From: Paracoccus versutus
Lineage (GTDB): Bacteria > Pseudomonadota > Alphaproteobacteria > Rhodobacterales > Rhodobacteraceae
Length of the DNA stretch: 57,403 bases
Assembly: GCF_000763885.1 (NCBI RefSeq)
Contig: NZ_JRKO01000040.1
Span: 1 to 57,403, forward strand
Direction of reading: 5' to 3'
Shown here: piece after piece, positions 1 to 8,036 of the stretch
Layout of the letters: each line of letters begins with the position of its first letter
How positions within the stretch are numbered: position 1 is the first letter of the stretch
Made by a program: the position numbers and the translations under genes
The notes under the pieces: model-generated
What the model was told of the DNA's origin: nothing
The model's input: the letters and a program-made list of their open reading frames with translations, nothing else
Databases searched by the model: none

Positions 1-425
1 TCTTCTACGGCATGGAGCCGGGCGAGGAGATCGAGGCCGAGATCGACCCCGGCAAGACGCTGGAGATCCGGCTGCAGACCGTGGGCGAGACCGACGAGAA
101 GGGCGAGGTCAAGGTCTTCTTCGAGCTGAACGGCCAGCCGCGGGTGATCCGGGTGCCGAACCGGCTGGTGAAGGCGCAGACCGCCGCCCGTCCCAAGGCC
201 GATCCGACGAACGAGGGCCATCTCGGCGCCCCCATGCCCGGCGTCGTCGCCTCGGTCGCCGTCGCCCAGGGGCAGAAGGTCAACCCCGGCGACCTGCTGC
301 TGACCATCGAGGCCATGAAGATGGAAACCGCCATCCACGCCGACAGAGCCGGCCTGATCAAGACCCTCCACGTCAGACCAGGTGAACAGATCGACGCAAA
401 AGACCTCATGATAGAGATGGAATAG
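1..425 (+). CDS. pyc: Pyruvate carboxylase, C-terminal biotinyl domain (partial)
   Basis: Only the 3' end is in the window; the reading frame is already open at base 3 and runs to TAG at 423-425. The last ~75 residues are a biotinyl domain with the biotin-lysine motif EAMKMET, preceded by the GHLGAPMPG strand. Upstream is the PYC-specific linker (FYGMEPGEE, RVIRVPNR). These link and carrier segments follow the carboxyltransferase domain in single-chain pyruvate carboxylase, which converts pyruvate to oxaloacetate with ATP and bicarbonate in the cytoplasm. Acetyl- or propionyl-CoA carboxylase alpha subunits end in a similar biotinyl domain, but the upstream linker fits PYC better. There is no obvious terminator before the rpiR operator 20 nt downstream. 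Confidence 0.9.
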   Translation, partial: FYGMEPGEEIEAEIDPGKTLEIRLQTVGETDEKGEVKVFFELNGQPRVIRVPNRLVKAQTAARPKADPTNEGHLGAPMPGVVASVAVAQGQKVNPGDLLLTIEAMKMETAIHADRAGLIKTLHVRPGEQIDAKDLMIEME

Positions 426-446
426 GAAGAAAGAGGGCTTGGCACC

Positions 447-464
447 CTGCAATAATTATTGCAG
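447..464. promoter_or_regulatory. Perfect 18-bp palindrome, candidate RpiR operator (site 1)
   Basis: CTGCAATAATTATTGCAG is a perfect inverted repeat ending 21 nt before the regulator start at 486. Two variants of the same sequence lie at 6026-6043 (15/18 identical) and 9297-9314 (13/18), each in front of a transport or oxidation unit. The position right before the regulator suggests autoregulation. Assigning it to the RpiR protein is inference from co-location. Confidence 0.75.
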
Positions 465-485
465 ACTTGGCGGCAGAGGAACGCC

Positions 486-1358
486 ATGCCAACAAGCCAC
501 CCGCCGCAGGATTACGAAGAGCTGATCCGCATCATCCATGATCGCCACGATCAGATGAGCAAGACCTATCAGCGCATCGCCGTCTACCTGACCCAGAACC
601 CCAACGAGGTCGCTGTCCATTCGGTGAATGCCATCGCCGAGCGCTGCGGCATTCACGCCTCGAGCTTCGTGCGCTTCGCGCAATCCCTGGGCTACAAGGG
701 CTTCAAGGAATTGCAGGCGCTGTTCCAGAAGCGCCTGGCCACCGCCGCTCCGGGTTTCGAGGCCCGCGTCAAGGCGCTGGAAACCGAGCTGAAGGGCGCG
801 GGCGACCCGACCGAGATCGGCTTCCTGCGCGACCTGGTGGTGCGCGACATCGCCTCGCTTCAGCAATTGCTGGACGAGGTCAATCCCGAGGACCTGGCGC
901 TGGCCGCCGACCTGCTGGACCGTGCGGACATCATCTACCTGATCGGCCAGCTGCGCTCGTCGCCGGTGGTGGAGCTTTTGCGCTATGTGCTGACCATGCT
1001 GGGCAAGCGCTGCGTGCTCTTGGACCCCGGTGGCGGGCTGGCCACGCATATCGGCCGCACCATTCGCAAGACCGACGTTCTGCTGGCGGTCTCGTTCCGC
1101 TTTTATGCCAACGAGGTGGTGAACGTGGTCGAGGAAGCGGGGCAGAAAGGCATCGATATCATCGCCATCTCGGACAGCACGCTGTCGCCCCTGGCGCGGT
1201 GGGCGCGGGTGCTGTTCCCGGTGCCCGAGCACGATTACACCTTCTCGCGCTCGCTGGCCGCGCCGATGTGCCTGGCGCAGGCGCTGGTGGTGGCCGTCGC
1301 TGCCCGCGTGCAGCACAATGACGAGGATCCGCGCATCCCGACCGTGACCGGGACCTAG
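486..1358 (+). CDS. RpiR-family transcriptional regulator (HTH + SIS)
   Basis: A 290-residue protein with an N-terminal HTH_6 domain (about residues 10-80; the AERCGIHASSFVRFAQSLGYKG region is the recognition part) and a C-terminal SIS sugar-phosphate-binding domain (about 125-265, with LIGQLRSSPVVELL and LAVSFRFYANEVV). RpiR regulators usually sense phosphorylated sugars or cyclitol intermediates and repress the matching catabolic genes. ATG 486 is chosen because AGAGGA lies 5 nt upstream; an in-frame TTG at 459 lies inside the palindrome and is unlikely. The gene converges with the TauE-like gene, overlapping it by 4 nt. The downstream minus-strand transport and oxidation genes are the probable targets; the effector is unknown. 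Confidence 0.88.
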   Translation: MPTSHPPQDYEELIRIIHDRHDQMSKTYQRIAVYLTQNPNEVAVHSVNAIAERCGIHASSFVRFAQSLGYKGFKELQALFQKRLATAAPGFEARVKALETELKGAGDPTEIGFLRDLVVRDIASLQQLLDEVNPEDLALAADLLDRADIIYLIGQLRSSPVVELLRYVLTMLGKRCVLLDPGGGLATHIGRTIRKTDVLLAVSFRFYANEVVNVVEEAGQKGIDIIAISDSTLSPLARWARVLFPVPEHDYTFSRSLAAPMCLAQALVVAVAARVQHNDEDPRIPTVTGT

Positions 1359-2128
1359 AGCCCGGCCAGCCCGTCCCAGACCAGCTTGACCCCGACCAGC
1401 GCCACCGAGGCATAGGTGAAGGGATAGAAGATGCTGGCGCGCATGTGGCGAACCACCCAGCCCCCGAGCCAGGTCGCCCCTATCGCCAGCGGCAGCATGG
1501 CTGCGGCGCGGGCCAGGTTATCGGAACCGAACTCCCCCAGCGCGGCATAGGGGACCAGCTTCAGCGCATTGGTCACGGCAAAGAACATCACCGTGGTGCC
1601 GGTGAAGAGCTTCGGATCCAGCCGCAGCGGCATCATGTAGATCTGAAGGGGTGGCGCTCCGGCATGGGCGACGAAGCTGGTATAGCCGGCCAGCCCGCCC
1701 CAGAAGCGGGCGGCAGCCGGGCGCGCGCCGGCAAGCGCGGCGCCCTGCCCCGCTCCGACAAGCGCACGTGCCACGAAAGCCAGCGAAACCAGTCCCACGA
1801 CCAGGCGAACCGCCGAGTCCGAGACCAGTTCGGCGCTGGCCCAGCCGATCCCGATGCCTGCGACCGCTCCGGGCATGATCCGACGGATGATCTGCCAATC
1901 GACCCAAGCCCGCCAGCTTGCCACGCTGACCACGTCCATCACCACCAGCACCGGCAGCAGGATCGCCGCCGCCGTGACCGGGGGCATGACCAGGGCCATG
2001 AGCGGCACGCCGAGCAGGCTCATGCCGCCAAGGCCGCCTTTGGAAAGACCGACCAGGACGACGGCCAGCGCGGTCACGGCCAGTTCGGTCGGCGATGCGA
2101 AGATGGTCCAATGCATGGCGGTATCCAT
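1355..2128 (-). CDS. TauE/SafE-family membrane permease
   Basis: 257 residues, about eight hydrophobic segments, and the family's N-terminal signature GLSKGGLGG at residues 28-36, repeated weakly in the second half. TauE/SafE proteins are inner-membrane exporters or importers of sulfite, sulfoacetate and other organic anions. It is last in the minus-strand sugar-transport unit but separated from the permease gene by a good intrinsic terminator. The ATG at 2128 sits 1 nt after that terminator's T-run and has no Shine-Dalgarno sequence. ATG 2116 is an alternative, also without one. Substrate cannot be told; an acidic product of the adjacent pathway is possible. Confidence 0.8.
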   Translation of the reverse strand: MDTAMHWTIFASPTELAVTALAVVLVGLSKGGLGGMSLLGVPLMALVMPPVTAAAILLPVLVVMDVVSVASWRAWVDWQIIRRIMPGAVAGIGIGWASAELVSDSAVRLVVGLVSLAFVARALVGAGQGAALAGARPAAARFWGGLAGYTSFVAHAGAPPLQIYMMPLRLDPKLFTGTTVMFFAVTNALKLVPYAALGEFGSDNLARAAAMLPLAIGATWLGGWVVRHMRASIFYPFTYASVALVGVKLVWDGLAGL

Positions 2129-2129
2129 G

Positions 2130-2159
2130 AAAAAGGCCCGGAGCGAGATGCTCCGGGCC
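2130..2159 (-). terminator. Intrinsic terminator after the ABC permease gene
   Basis: A 10-bp perfect GC-rich stem (GGCCCGGAGC, 2135-2144, with GCTCCGGGCC, 2150-2159), loop GAGAT, followed on the minus strand by five Ts (complement of 2130-2134). It is 17 nt after the permease stop and directly in front of the TauE-like start codon. It is the most canonical intrinsic terminator in the window. Confidence 0.85.
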
Positions 2160-2176
2160 CAAAGCCTGGGGGAAGG

Positions 2177-3190
2177 TCAGGCTTTCTTGCTGCGGGCGTT
2201 CTGGCGGAAGGTATCGGCCACGACGGCGGCGACGATGATCACGCCCTTGACGATTTCCTGGTAGAAGGCATCGACCCGCAGGAAGGTGAAGCCCGACATC
2301 ATCAGCCCCAGGATCAGCGTGCCGATCACCGTGCCGAAGATCCGCCCGCGCCCGCCGCTGAGCGAGGTGCCCCCGATCACGGCCGCGGCGATGGCGTCAA
2401 GCTCATACATCATGCCCATGCCGGCCTGCGCGGTCTCGGCGCGGGCGGCGGTGACGATGCCGGCCAGCCCCGCCAGCAGCCCGGCGATGGCATAGACCTT
2501 GATCAGGTGGCGCTGCACGTTGATGCCCGAGACGCGCGCCGCCTGCGGGTTGGCGCCGATGGCATAGGTGAACTTGCCATAGCGCGTATAGCGCAGGGCG
2601 ATATGGAAGATCAGCGCCACCGCCAGGAAGATGAAGACCGGCCAGGCGCCCGATCCGATCACGGCGAAGCTGTCGGTGGGGAAGCTGATCGGCTGGCCCT
2701 TGGTATACCATTTGGCGATGCCGCGCGCCGTCACCATCATGCCCAGCGTGGCGATGAAGGGCGGAATTCCGGTCAGCGCGATCAGCGCGCCGTTGATCAT
2801 GCCTGCGATCAGCCCAAGTCCAAGCCCGACGGCCAGCGGCACGACGACCGGCAGGTCCGTCAGCGCCGGATACATGGCCCGCGCGTAATCGCCCGACTGC
2901 GCCACGCTCATGGTGATCATCGCCGTCATGGCGACGACCGAGCCGGACGACAGGTCGATGCCGCCGGTGATGATGACCTGCGTGACGCCGATGGCGATGA
3001 TGCCCACGACCGAAACCTGCAGGATCATGATCGTCAGGCGACGGGTGTTCATCAGGAAGCTCTGGCCCTGGAAGATCCAGCCCAGGATCTCGAAGACCAG
3101 CGCGACGGCGACCAGCACCAGCAGGATGTTCAGCTCCTGCGGCAGCCCTCGGCGCTGTCGCTTGACGGGTTCGATCTGCACATTGTCCAT
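2177..3190 (-). CDS. Sugar ABC transporter permease, RbsC/BPD_transp_2 type
   Basis: 337 residues with a cytoplasmic N-terminus and about ten membrane segments. Family motifs present include GIIAIGVTQVIITGGIDLS after TM2-3, and the signature region ANPQAARVSGI with AAVIGGTSLSGGRG. This is the membrane channel of a carbohydrate-uptake-2 importer (ribose, xylose, inositol class), working with the ATPase at 3230-4765 and the binding protein at 4848-5777. AGGAGGA lies upstream of ATG 3190. A terminator follows immediately. Substrate is not readable from the permease; the neighbouring Gfo/Idh/MocA genes make inositol-like cyclitols or their derivatives plausible. Confidence 0.9.
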   Translation of the reverse strand: MDNVQIEPVKRQRRGLPQELNILLVLVAVALVFEILGWIFQGQSFLMNTRRLTIMILQVSVVGIIAIGVTQVIITGGIDLSSGSVVAMTAMITMSVAQSGDYARAMYPALTDLPVVVPLAVGLGLGLIAGMINGALIALTGIPPFIATLGMMVTARGIAKWYTKGQPISFPTDSFAVIGSGAWPVFIFLAVALIFHIALRYTRYGKFTYAIGANPQAARVSGINVQRHLIKVYAIAGLLAGLAGIVTAARAETAQAGMGMMYELDAIAAAVIGGTSLSGGRGRIFGTVIGTLILGLMMSGFTFLRVDAFYQEIVKGVIIVAAVVADTFRQNARSKKA

Positions 3191-3229
3191 GATAATGTTC
3201 CTCCTCGGGCGCCGGGCGCCGCGCGGGCC

Positions 3230-4765
3230 TCAGCGGGCCGCCAGTTCCATGATTTTCACCTGGGTCGCCTCGGCCCGGTCCAGGATGCCGGTCATATGGC
3301 CCTCGTGCATGACCATGATCCGGTCGGACATGCCCAGAACCTCGGGCAATTCGGACGAGATCATGATGACCGCGACCCCCTGCTGCGCCAGGCCAGAGAT
3401 CAGCCGGTGGATCTCGGCCTTGGCGCCGACGTCGATGCCGCGGGTCGGCTCGTCCAGGATCAGGATCTGCGGCTTGGTCAGCAGCCAGCGCGCGATCAGG
3501 ACCTTCTGCTGGTTGCCGCCGGACAGGTTCTCGATCCGCTCATCGAGGTTCGGGGTCTTGATCCGCAGCTTGTCCTTCATCCCGAGGCAGAGATTGGTCA
3601 TCCCCCGCTCGTCGACACAGCCCAGCTTGACATGGCCTTCATGCAAGGCAGCGATCTGCATGTTCTCGAGGATCGTCAGCGGCAGGAAGCAGCCGGTCGC
3701 CTTGCGGTCCTCGGTCAGCAGCGCCATTCCCTCGCGCATGGCGTCGGCGGGCGATGCGATGGGGACATCGCGGCCGGCGATGCGGATCTTGCCCTCGGTG
3801 GCCGGCGTCACGCCGAACAGCGCCTCTGCCACGTTCGAGCGGCCCGAGCCCACCAGGCCGGCCAGCCCGAGGATCTCGCCGCGGCGCAGATCGAAGGTGA
3901 TGCCGTGGAAGGTGCCCGGCAGCGAGAGGTTCTCGACCGACAGGATCACCTCGCCGATTGCAGCCTCTTCCTTGGGGAACATGTCGGTGATCTCGCGGCC
4001 GACCATCATGCGGATGATGTCGTCGCGGGTCACGTCGATGCTGGCATGGGTGCCGACATACTTGCCGTCGCGGAAAACCGAGAACTCGTCGGCGATCTCG
4101 AACAGCTCGTTCATCTTGTGGGTGATGTAGACGATGGCCACGCCGCGCGCCTTCAGGTCGCGGATGATCTCGAACAGGTGGTCGACCTCGGTTTCGGTGA
4201 TCGCCGAGGTCGGTTCGTCCATGATCAGCACCTGGGAACGATGGCTGACCGCCTTGGCGATCTCGACCATCTGCCGCTGCGCGACGGTCAGGGTGCTGAT
4301 CTGCGCGGTCGGATCGATCTTGAGCCGAAGCTGCGCGAACAATTCCCGGGTCATCTCGGTCATCTTGCGGTGGTCGATCAGGCCGAGCGCATTTTTCGGC
4401 TCGCGCCGGATCCAGATGTTTTCGGCGACCGTCATCCAGTCCATCAGCGCCAGTTCCTGATGGATCATCGCGATGCCCTGTTCCAGCGCATCGAGCGGGC
4501 TGGCCAGAACGACCTCCTCGCCGCGCAGGCGGATGGTGCCGCGGTCGGGCGTATAGATGCCGGCGATGATCTTCATCAGCGTGGACTTGCCTGCGCCGTT
4601 CTCGCCCATCAGCGCGTGAACCGAGCCCGGCCGCAGCCGGAACTGCACGTCATCCAGCGCCACCACGCCGGGAAACTCCTTCCGAATACCCTCAATTTCA
4701 AGGATATAGGGCAGGCTCTTTTCCTTGTAGCGTTCGATCGCCTCCAGTGTGGTCTTCGAAACCAT
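3230..4765 (-). CDS. Sugar ABC transporter ATP-binding protein, RbsA/MglA type (two ABC domains)
   Basis: 511 residues with two tandem nucleotide-binding domains. The first has Walker [10 protein letters not shown] at residues 54-62, the [14 protein letters not shown] signature region and Walker [10 protein letters not shown]. The second has the degenerate Walker [10 protein letters not shown] typical of RbsA-type second halves, then LSGGNQQK and [11 protein letters not shown]. The architecture and length match the CUT2 family, in which one polypeptide energises a permease dimer. It starts at ATG 4765 behind GGGGGGAAG. An 82-nt gap containing a strong stem-loop separates it from the binding-protein gene upstream. 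Confidence 0.93.
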   Translation of the reverse strand: MVSKTTLEAIERYKEKSLPYILEIEGIRKEFPGVVALDDVQFRLRPGSVHALMGENGAGKSTLMKIIAGIYTPDRGTIRLRGEEVVLASPLDALEQGIAMIHQELALMDWMTVAENIWIRREPKNALGLIDHRKMTEMTRELFAQLRLKIDPTAQISTLTVAQRQMVEIAKAVSHRSQVLIMDEPTSAITETEVDHLFEIIRDLKARGVAIVYITHKMNELFEIADEFSVFRDGKYVGTHASIDVTRDDIIRMMVGREITDMFPKEEAAIGEVILSVENLSLPGTFHGITFDLRRGEILGLAGLVGSGRSNVAEALFGVTPATEGKIRIAGRDVPIASPADAMREGMALLTEDRKATGCFLPLTILENMQIAALHEGHVKLGCVDERGMTNLCLGMKDKLRIKTPNLDERIENLSGGNQQKVLIARWLLTKPQILILDEPTRGIDVGAKAEIHRLISGLAQQGVAVIMISSELPEVLGMSDRIMVMHEGHMTGILDRAEATQVKIMELAAR

Positions 4766-4812
4766 CTTCCCCCCGAAAGACTGTCAGGGGACGCGGCCCC
4801 CGGATTGAGGTC

Positions 4813-4841
4813 CGGGCATCCGGTGCGCAACCGAATGCCCG
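4813..4841 (-). promoter_or_regulatory. Intercistronic stem-loop between binding protein and ATPase genes
   Basis: On the minus-strand RNA, GGGCAUUCGG pairs with CCGGAUGCCC (10 pairs including one G-U) around a 7-nt loop; one more C-G pair closes the base. There is no T-run. It lies 7 nt after the binding-protein stop. In many binding-protein-dependent operons such a structure protects the 5' message and lowers downstream expression, so that binding protein exceeds ATPase. That role is inferred here. Confidence 0.6.
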
Positions 4842-4847
4842 CCCGGA

Positions 4848-5777
4848 TCAGTTCTGGGTCTTGTATTCCGCGACGTTCTCGGGCGTGACCAGCTCGAAGG
4901 GAACGGCCACGCGCGGCTCGAACGCCTCGCCGCGGGCGATCTTCAGGACCGTGTCCAGCGCACCCTCGCCCTGGCCCTTGGCGGATTGATAGACGGTGAC
5001 GTCCAGATCCCCCGCCTCCAGCGCCGCCAGCGCGTCCTGCGTGGCATCGACGCCGCCGACGATCACATCGTCCATCGAGATCCCCGATGCCTTGAGCGCC
5101 TGAACCGCACCAAGCGCCATCTCGTCATTGTTCGAGAACACGGCGTGGGGCTGCATCCCCGAGGTCAGCCAGTTGGTCATCAGGTCCAGCGCCGGGGTTC
5201 GCATCCAGTTCGCGGATTGCGAGTCGAGCACGTTGATGCCCTTGCATTCATCCGACTGCAGCACGCGTTCGACCGCCGCGGTGCGCCCGCGCTGCCCGGT
5301 GGTGCCAAGCTGGCCCATCAGGATGACGGCATCCCCCTCGCCGCCCATCAGCTTGCACATCTCGGTCGCCTGCAACTCGCCCGCCTGCTCTTCGTCCGAG
5401 CCGACCCAGGCCTGCTTTTCCGGGAACTCGTCCATGTTGGCCGGCAGCATGTTGACGAAGACCAGCGGCACGCCCGCCCGGTCGGCGATGCGCGACATGG
5501 CCTGGCCGGAATCGGCGTCGACCAGCATCACGATGATGCCGTCCACGCCCGAGGCGACGAAATTCTCGATCTGGGACTGCTGGCGGGCGATGTCGCCCTG
5601 GGCATCCTCCATCTGCACGGTGACGCCCAGATCGCCGGCGTGGCGCTGGATGTTCTGACGCAGCACGGTCAGGTAGTTGTCGTCGAAGAGCGACATCGCA
5701 ACGCCGATGGTCTCGGCCTGAACCGTGCCTGCCATCAGCGCACAGAATGCGGTGGCCGTCGCGAGTTTCTTGATCAT
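4848..5777 (-). CDS. Periplasmic sugar/cyclitol-binding protein, first paralogue
   Basis: 309 residues. The N-terminus MIKKLATATAFCALMAGTVQA is a signal peptide with cleavage after AQA-like VQA. The mature part is a type I periplasmic binding protein (Peripla_BP_4): IGVAMSLFDDNYLTVL, then GVDGIIVMLVDAD, a hinge region near FSNNDEMALG, and VGGVDATQDAL. It resembles the rhizopine/inositol-binding group. ATG 5777 has AGGAGGA upstream, and the upstream in-frame GTG-type extension would spoil the signal peptide. It precedes the ATPase and permease genes. It is clearly paralogous to the protein at 7071-8009, sharing the LxxLRQxI and DAQxDxxRQxSQIxNF blocks. Confidence 0.9.
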   Translation of the reverse strand: MIKKLATATAFCALMAGTVQAETIGVAMSLFDDNYLTVLRQNIQRHAGDLGVTVQMEDAQGDIARQQSQIENFVASGVDGIIVMLVDADSGQAMSRIADRAGVPLVFVNMLPANMDEFPEKQAWVGSDEEQAGELQATEMCKLMGGEGDAVILMGQLGTTGQRGRTAAVERVLQSDECKGINVLDSQSANWMRTPALDLMTNWLTSGMQPHAVFSNNDEMALGAVQALKASGISMDDVIVGGVDATQDALAALEAGDLDVTVYQSAKGQGEGALDTVLKIARGEAFEPRVAVPFELVTPENVAEYKTQN

Positions 5778-5797
5778 GTGGGTCTTTCCTCCTCCTG

Positions 5798-6007
5798 TTA
5801 CCTCCATCCGATCTTCTCGCGTCGGACGAAGCCAAAACCTCGATGCGACAAGGCAATATCAAGCCGTTGGCAGAACCACTGTTCCGCCGCATCCATTCCG
5901 ACTTGATGACGACCTCCCGCCATGTCCGAGAACCGTGAGCGATGCGCGTCCCGCATCTTGCCCCTGGCCTCCGCGAGGCAGGGATTCCCTGCCTCGACAT
6001 TGACCAT
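5798..6007 (-). CDS. Possible small ORF in the binding-protein leader (69 aa)
   Basis: ATG 6007 has a strong GGAGGGG ribosome-binding site 2-8 nt upstream and opens a 69-codon frame ending at TAA (5798-5800), 20 nt before the binding-protein start. It is the first frame after the operator/promoter at 6026-6055. The product is hydrophilic, has no signal peptide or membrane segment, and I recognise no family. Its third-position GC is near 65%, lower than in neighbouring genes, and a perfect inverted repeat lies within it. It may be a real leader peptide or small protein, a decayed gene, or a chance frame. Confidence 0.3.
   Translation of the reverse strand: MVNVEAGNPCLAEARGKMRDAHRSRFSDMAGGRHQVGMDAAEQWFCQRLDIALSHRGFGFVRREKIGWR
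5974..5996. repeat. Perfect 11-bp inverted repeat in the leader of the first binding-protein operon
   Basis: CGAGGCAGGGA and TCCCTGCCTCG flank a single central T. In RNA this would form a hairpin with a few unpaired central bases. It lies about 200 nt before the binding-protein start and 30-50 nt after the operator, so it would be in the 5' untranslated region. Role unknown; it could be structural RNA, an operator or a relic. Confidence 0.5.
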
Positions 6008-6025
6008 AGCCCCTCCGCAACGCGA

Positions 6026-6055
6026 TTGCAATAAAAATTGCAGATACGGAATACG
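6026..6055 (-). promoter_or_regulatory. Candidate operator (site 2) and overlapping promoter for the binding-protein/ATPase/permease unit
   Basis: TTGCAATAAAAATTGCAG at 6026-6043 matches site 1 at 15 of 18 positions. Reading the minus strand, a -35-like TTGCCG (about 6050-6055), 17 nt, then TTTTAT (about 6027-6032) form a plausible sigma-70 promoter whose -10 box lies inside the palindrome. Bound repressor would block polymerase. The predicted transcript has an unusually long leader of more than 200 nt before the first binding-protein gene. Confidence 0.6.
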
Positions 6056-6080
6056 GCAACAAACGCTCTCTTGCGTATGT

Positions 6081-7037
6081 TTACATGCGAGGCGCCAGCG
6101 GCCCCCCGCCTGCTGGCAGATGCTCGACCAACTGCTGGCAATAGCCGGTCGCCAGAAGACCGTCGCGGGCCGTCGCCATGTCCTCGCAGGGCCGGCCGGA
6201 ACGGCATGCCCGCACCCAGGCCTGATCCTGCAAGCGATAGCTGTCGGCAAAGCGCCCGATCCAGTCGGGCGAATATCCGACCTGCATCGCACTGCCGCGC
6301 CGCAATCGCACCTGCGCCGGTTCGGCCATGGCCACCGTCCCCTCTCGACCGACGATCTCGGCATGGACGTGGTAGCCATAGGCGGCGTTCATGAACATCT
6401 CGACCGAGACGACCGCCCCGCGATCCGTGTGCAATTCGGCCAGCAGCATGTCGCCGGCATCGCCAATCTGCGTCAGGCTTGCCGACGTATATTCGGTGTC
6501 CAGCAACCAGCGGCAGATGTCGATCTCATGCACCATGGCGTTGGCAACGATCATCGAGCCGTCGAACCAACGCGGCGCCTCGCGATTGCGATGCAGGCAA
6601 TGTATCAGCAAGGGCGCGCCGATCCGGCCCGCGTCCAAGGCGGCTTTCATTTCGCGATAGGCGGGATCGAAGCGGCGCATGAAGCCGACGCTGACCAGGT
6701 TGCGGCCCGCATCGGCCTCGACGATCTCGCGGCATTGCGCGACCGTCGAGGCCAGAGGCTTCTCGCAGAGCACCGGCTTGCCCAGGCGTATCGCCGCCAT
6801 GACCAGGTCATGGTGGGCGGTATCCGGGGCGGCGACCAGAACCGCCTCGACCGCATCGCTTTCGATCAGCGGCAGTCCTTCGGCAAAGACCTGCGCGCCA
6901 TATGCAGATGCGCCTGCCCGGCCCGGATCGGGGTCGGAAACCGCAACCAGCCGCGCCCCCGAAATCTCATCGGCGAAAAGGCGGGCATGAAACCCGCCCA
7001 TGACACCGGCGCCGATCACGCCAACGGCCAGGCTCAT
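6081..7037 (-). CDS. Gfo/Idh/MocA-family NAD(P)-dependent oxidoreductase (first)
   Basis: 318 residues. N-terminal Rossmann fold with GVIGAGVMGGFHARLF, then the family motif GKPVLCEKPLAS, whose EKP lysine is the conserved catalytic base. The C-terminal alpha/beta domain contains a DICRWLL segment, where His/Asp residues contact the substrate. Members oxidise sugars and cyclitols, for example inositol 2-dehydrogenase and scyllo-inosamine dehydrogenase. ATG 7037 is selected because GGAGGG lies 7 nt upstream. It is the third gene of the unit 9233 to 6081, after the second binding protein by 33 nt. The exact substrate is unknown; a cyclitol or rhizopine-like compound is suggested by the family and transporter type. 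Confidence 0.85.
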   Translation of the reverse strand: MSLAVGVIGAGVMGGFHARLFADEISGARLVAVSDPDPGRAGASAYGAQVFAEGLPLIESDAVEAVLVAAPDTAHHDLVMAAIRLGKPVLCEKPLASTVAQCREIVEADAGRNLVSVGFMRRFDPAYREMKAALDAGRIGAPLLIHCLHRNREAPRWFDGSMIVANAMVHEIDICRWLLDTEYTSASLTQIGDAGDMLLAELHTDRGAVVSVEMFMNAAYGYHVHAEIVGREGTVAMAEPAQVRLRRGSAMQVGYSPDWIGRFADSYRLQDQAWVRACRSGRPCEDMATARDGLLATGYCQQLVEHLPAGGGPLAPRM

Positions 7038-7070
7038 CTGCAATCCCTCCGCATGGCGAGATGGCCGGTT

Positions 7071-8009
7071 TCAGCGCGCCAGATAGTCATCGACATTCTC
7101 GGGAGTCACGAGTTCGAACGGGATATAGACGGCGCGCTCTGCCAGTTCCTCACCCCGCGCCATGGCGGCGGCGACCTCCAGCCCCTTGCGCCCCTGCCCC
7201 GCCGCGTCCTGGAATACGGTCAGGTCGATGTCGCCAGCCTTCAGCGCCATCAGCGCGTCCGGCGTCGCGTCGATGCCGGCCACGACGACATCCTCGGGGT
7301 CGACCATTGCGGCCTTCAGCGCCTGCGCAGCACCGATGGCCATTTCGTCGTTGTTGGCAAAGATCACATCCGGCGTCAGCCCGGCGGTCAGCCAATTCGA
7401 GACCAGGTCCGACGCCTTGCTGCGCGACCAGTCGGCGACCTGCATGTCCTCGATCTTCACGAAATCGCAGCCGGGCGTCTTGACGAAGTCCTGCACCGTC
7501 TCGGTCCGCACGCGGCCGGCCTGGATGAACAGGTCGCCCGCCAGGATGACGCCGTTTGCCGCGCCGTCCCCGATCTTTTCCTTGACGAGGCGGCAAGCCT
7601 CGGTCGCCTGGATCGTGCCTGCATCGACCTCGCGCGAGCCGACGAAGGCTTCCAGCGGCCCGAGGCTCTCTACATTCGGCGGCTCGCGATTGATATTGAC
7701 GATGGGAATGCCGGCATCGTTCGCCATCTTGTCCATCTGGGTGATCGCATCGGAATCCACCGCGACCACGATGATCGCATCGACCCCGGACGAGATGAAG
7801 TTCTGGATCTGGCTCAACTGCCGGGGCACATCGTTTTGCGCATCCTCGAATTGCAGGGTAACGCCCTCGGCGCGGCCCGCTTCTTCGATGCCCTGACGCA
7901 GGATGGTCAGGAAATTGTTGTCGAATTGCGCCATCGCGACGCCGATTTCCTGCGCCTGCGCACCGAATGCGGTGATCGCGAAAGCGGTGGTGATCATCAG
8001 TCGTTTCAT
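7071..8009 (-). CDS. Periplasmic sugar/cyclitol-binding protein, second paralogue
   Basis: 312 residues, signal peptide MKRLMITTAFAITAFGAQAQ with predicted cleavage after AQA. The mature Peripla_BP_4 domain carries IGVAMAQFDNNFLTILRQGI, SGVDAIIVVAVDSD, FANNDEMAIGAAQALKAA and VAGIDATPDALMALKAGDIDLTVFQD. It lies between the two oxidoreductase genes, with no ATPase or permease of its own, and so probably feeds the single ATPase/permease pair downstream. The two paralogues may bind different substrates or anomers. The start at 8009 has AGGAGGAAC upstream. Confidence 0.9.
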   Translation of the reverse strand: MKRLMITTAFAITAFGAQAQEIGVAMAQFDNNFLTILRQGIEEAGRAEGVTLQFEDAQNDVPRQLSQIQNFISSGVDAIIVVAVDSDAITQMDKMANDAGIPIVNINREPPNVESLGPLEAFVGSREVDAGTIQATEACRLVKEKIGDGAANGVILAGDLFIQAGRVRTETVQDFVKTPGCDFVKIEDMQVADWSRSKASDLVSNWLTAGLTPDVIFANNDEMAIGAAQALKAAMVDPEDVVVAGIDATPDALMALKAGDIDLTVFQDAAGQGRKGLEVAAAMARGEELAERAVYIPFELVTPENVDDYLAR

Positions 8010-8036
8010 GTGGTTCCTCCTGCTTGTGTTCTTCCG

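Noticed and set aside
1445..4888. A 1147-codon plus-strand open frame across the transport genes
   Set aside because: It is antisense to three well-supported genes, has shadow-like composition (rich in His, Arg, Asp, Gln) and no conserved domain. GC-rich DNA makes such frames by chance.
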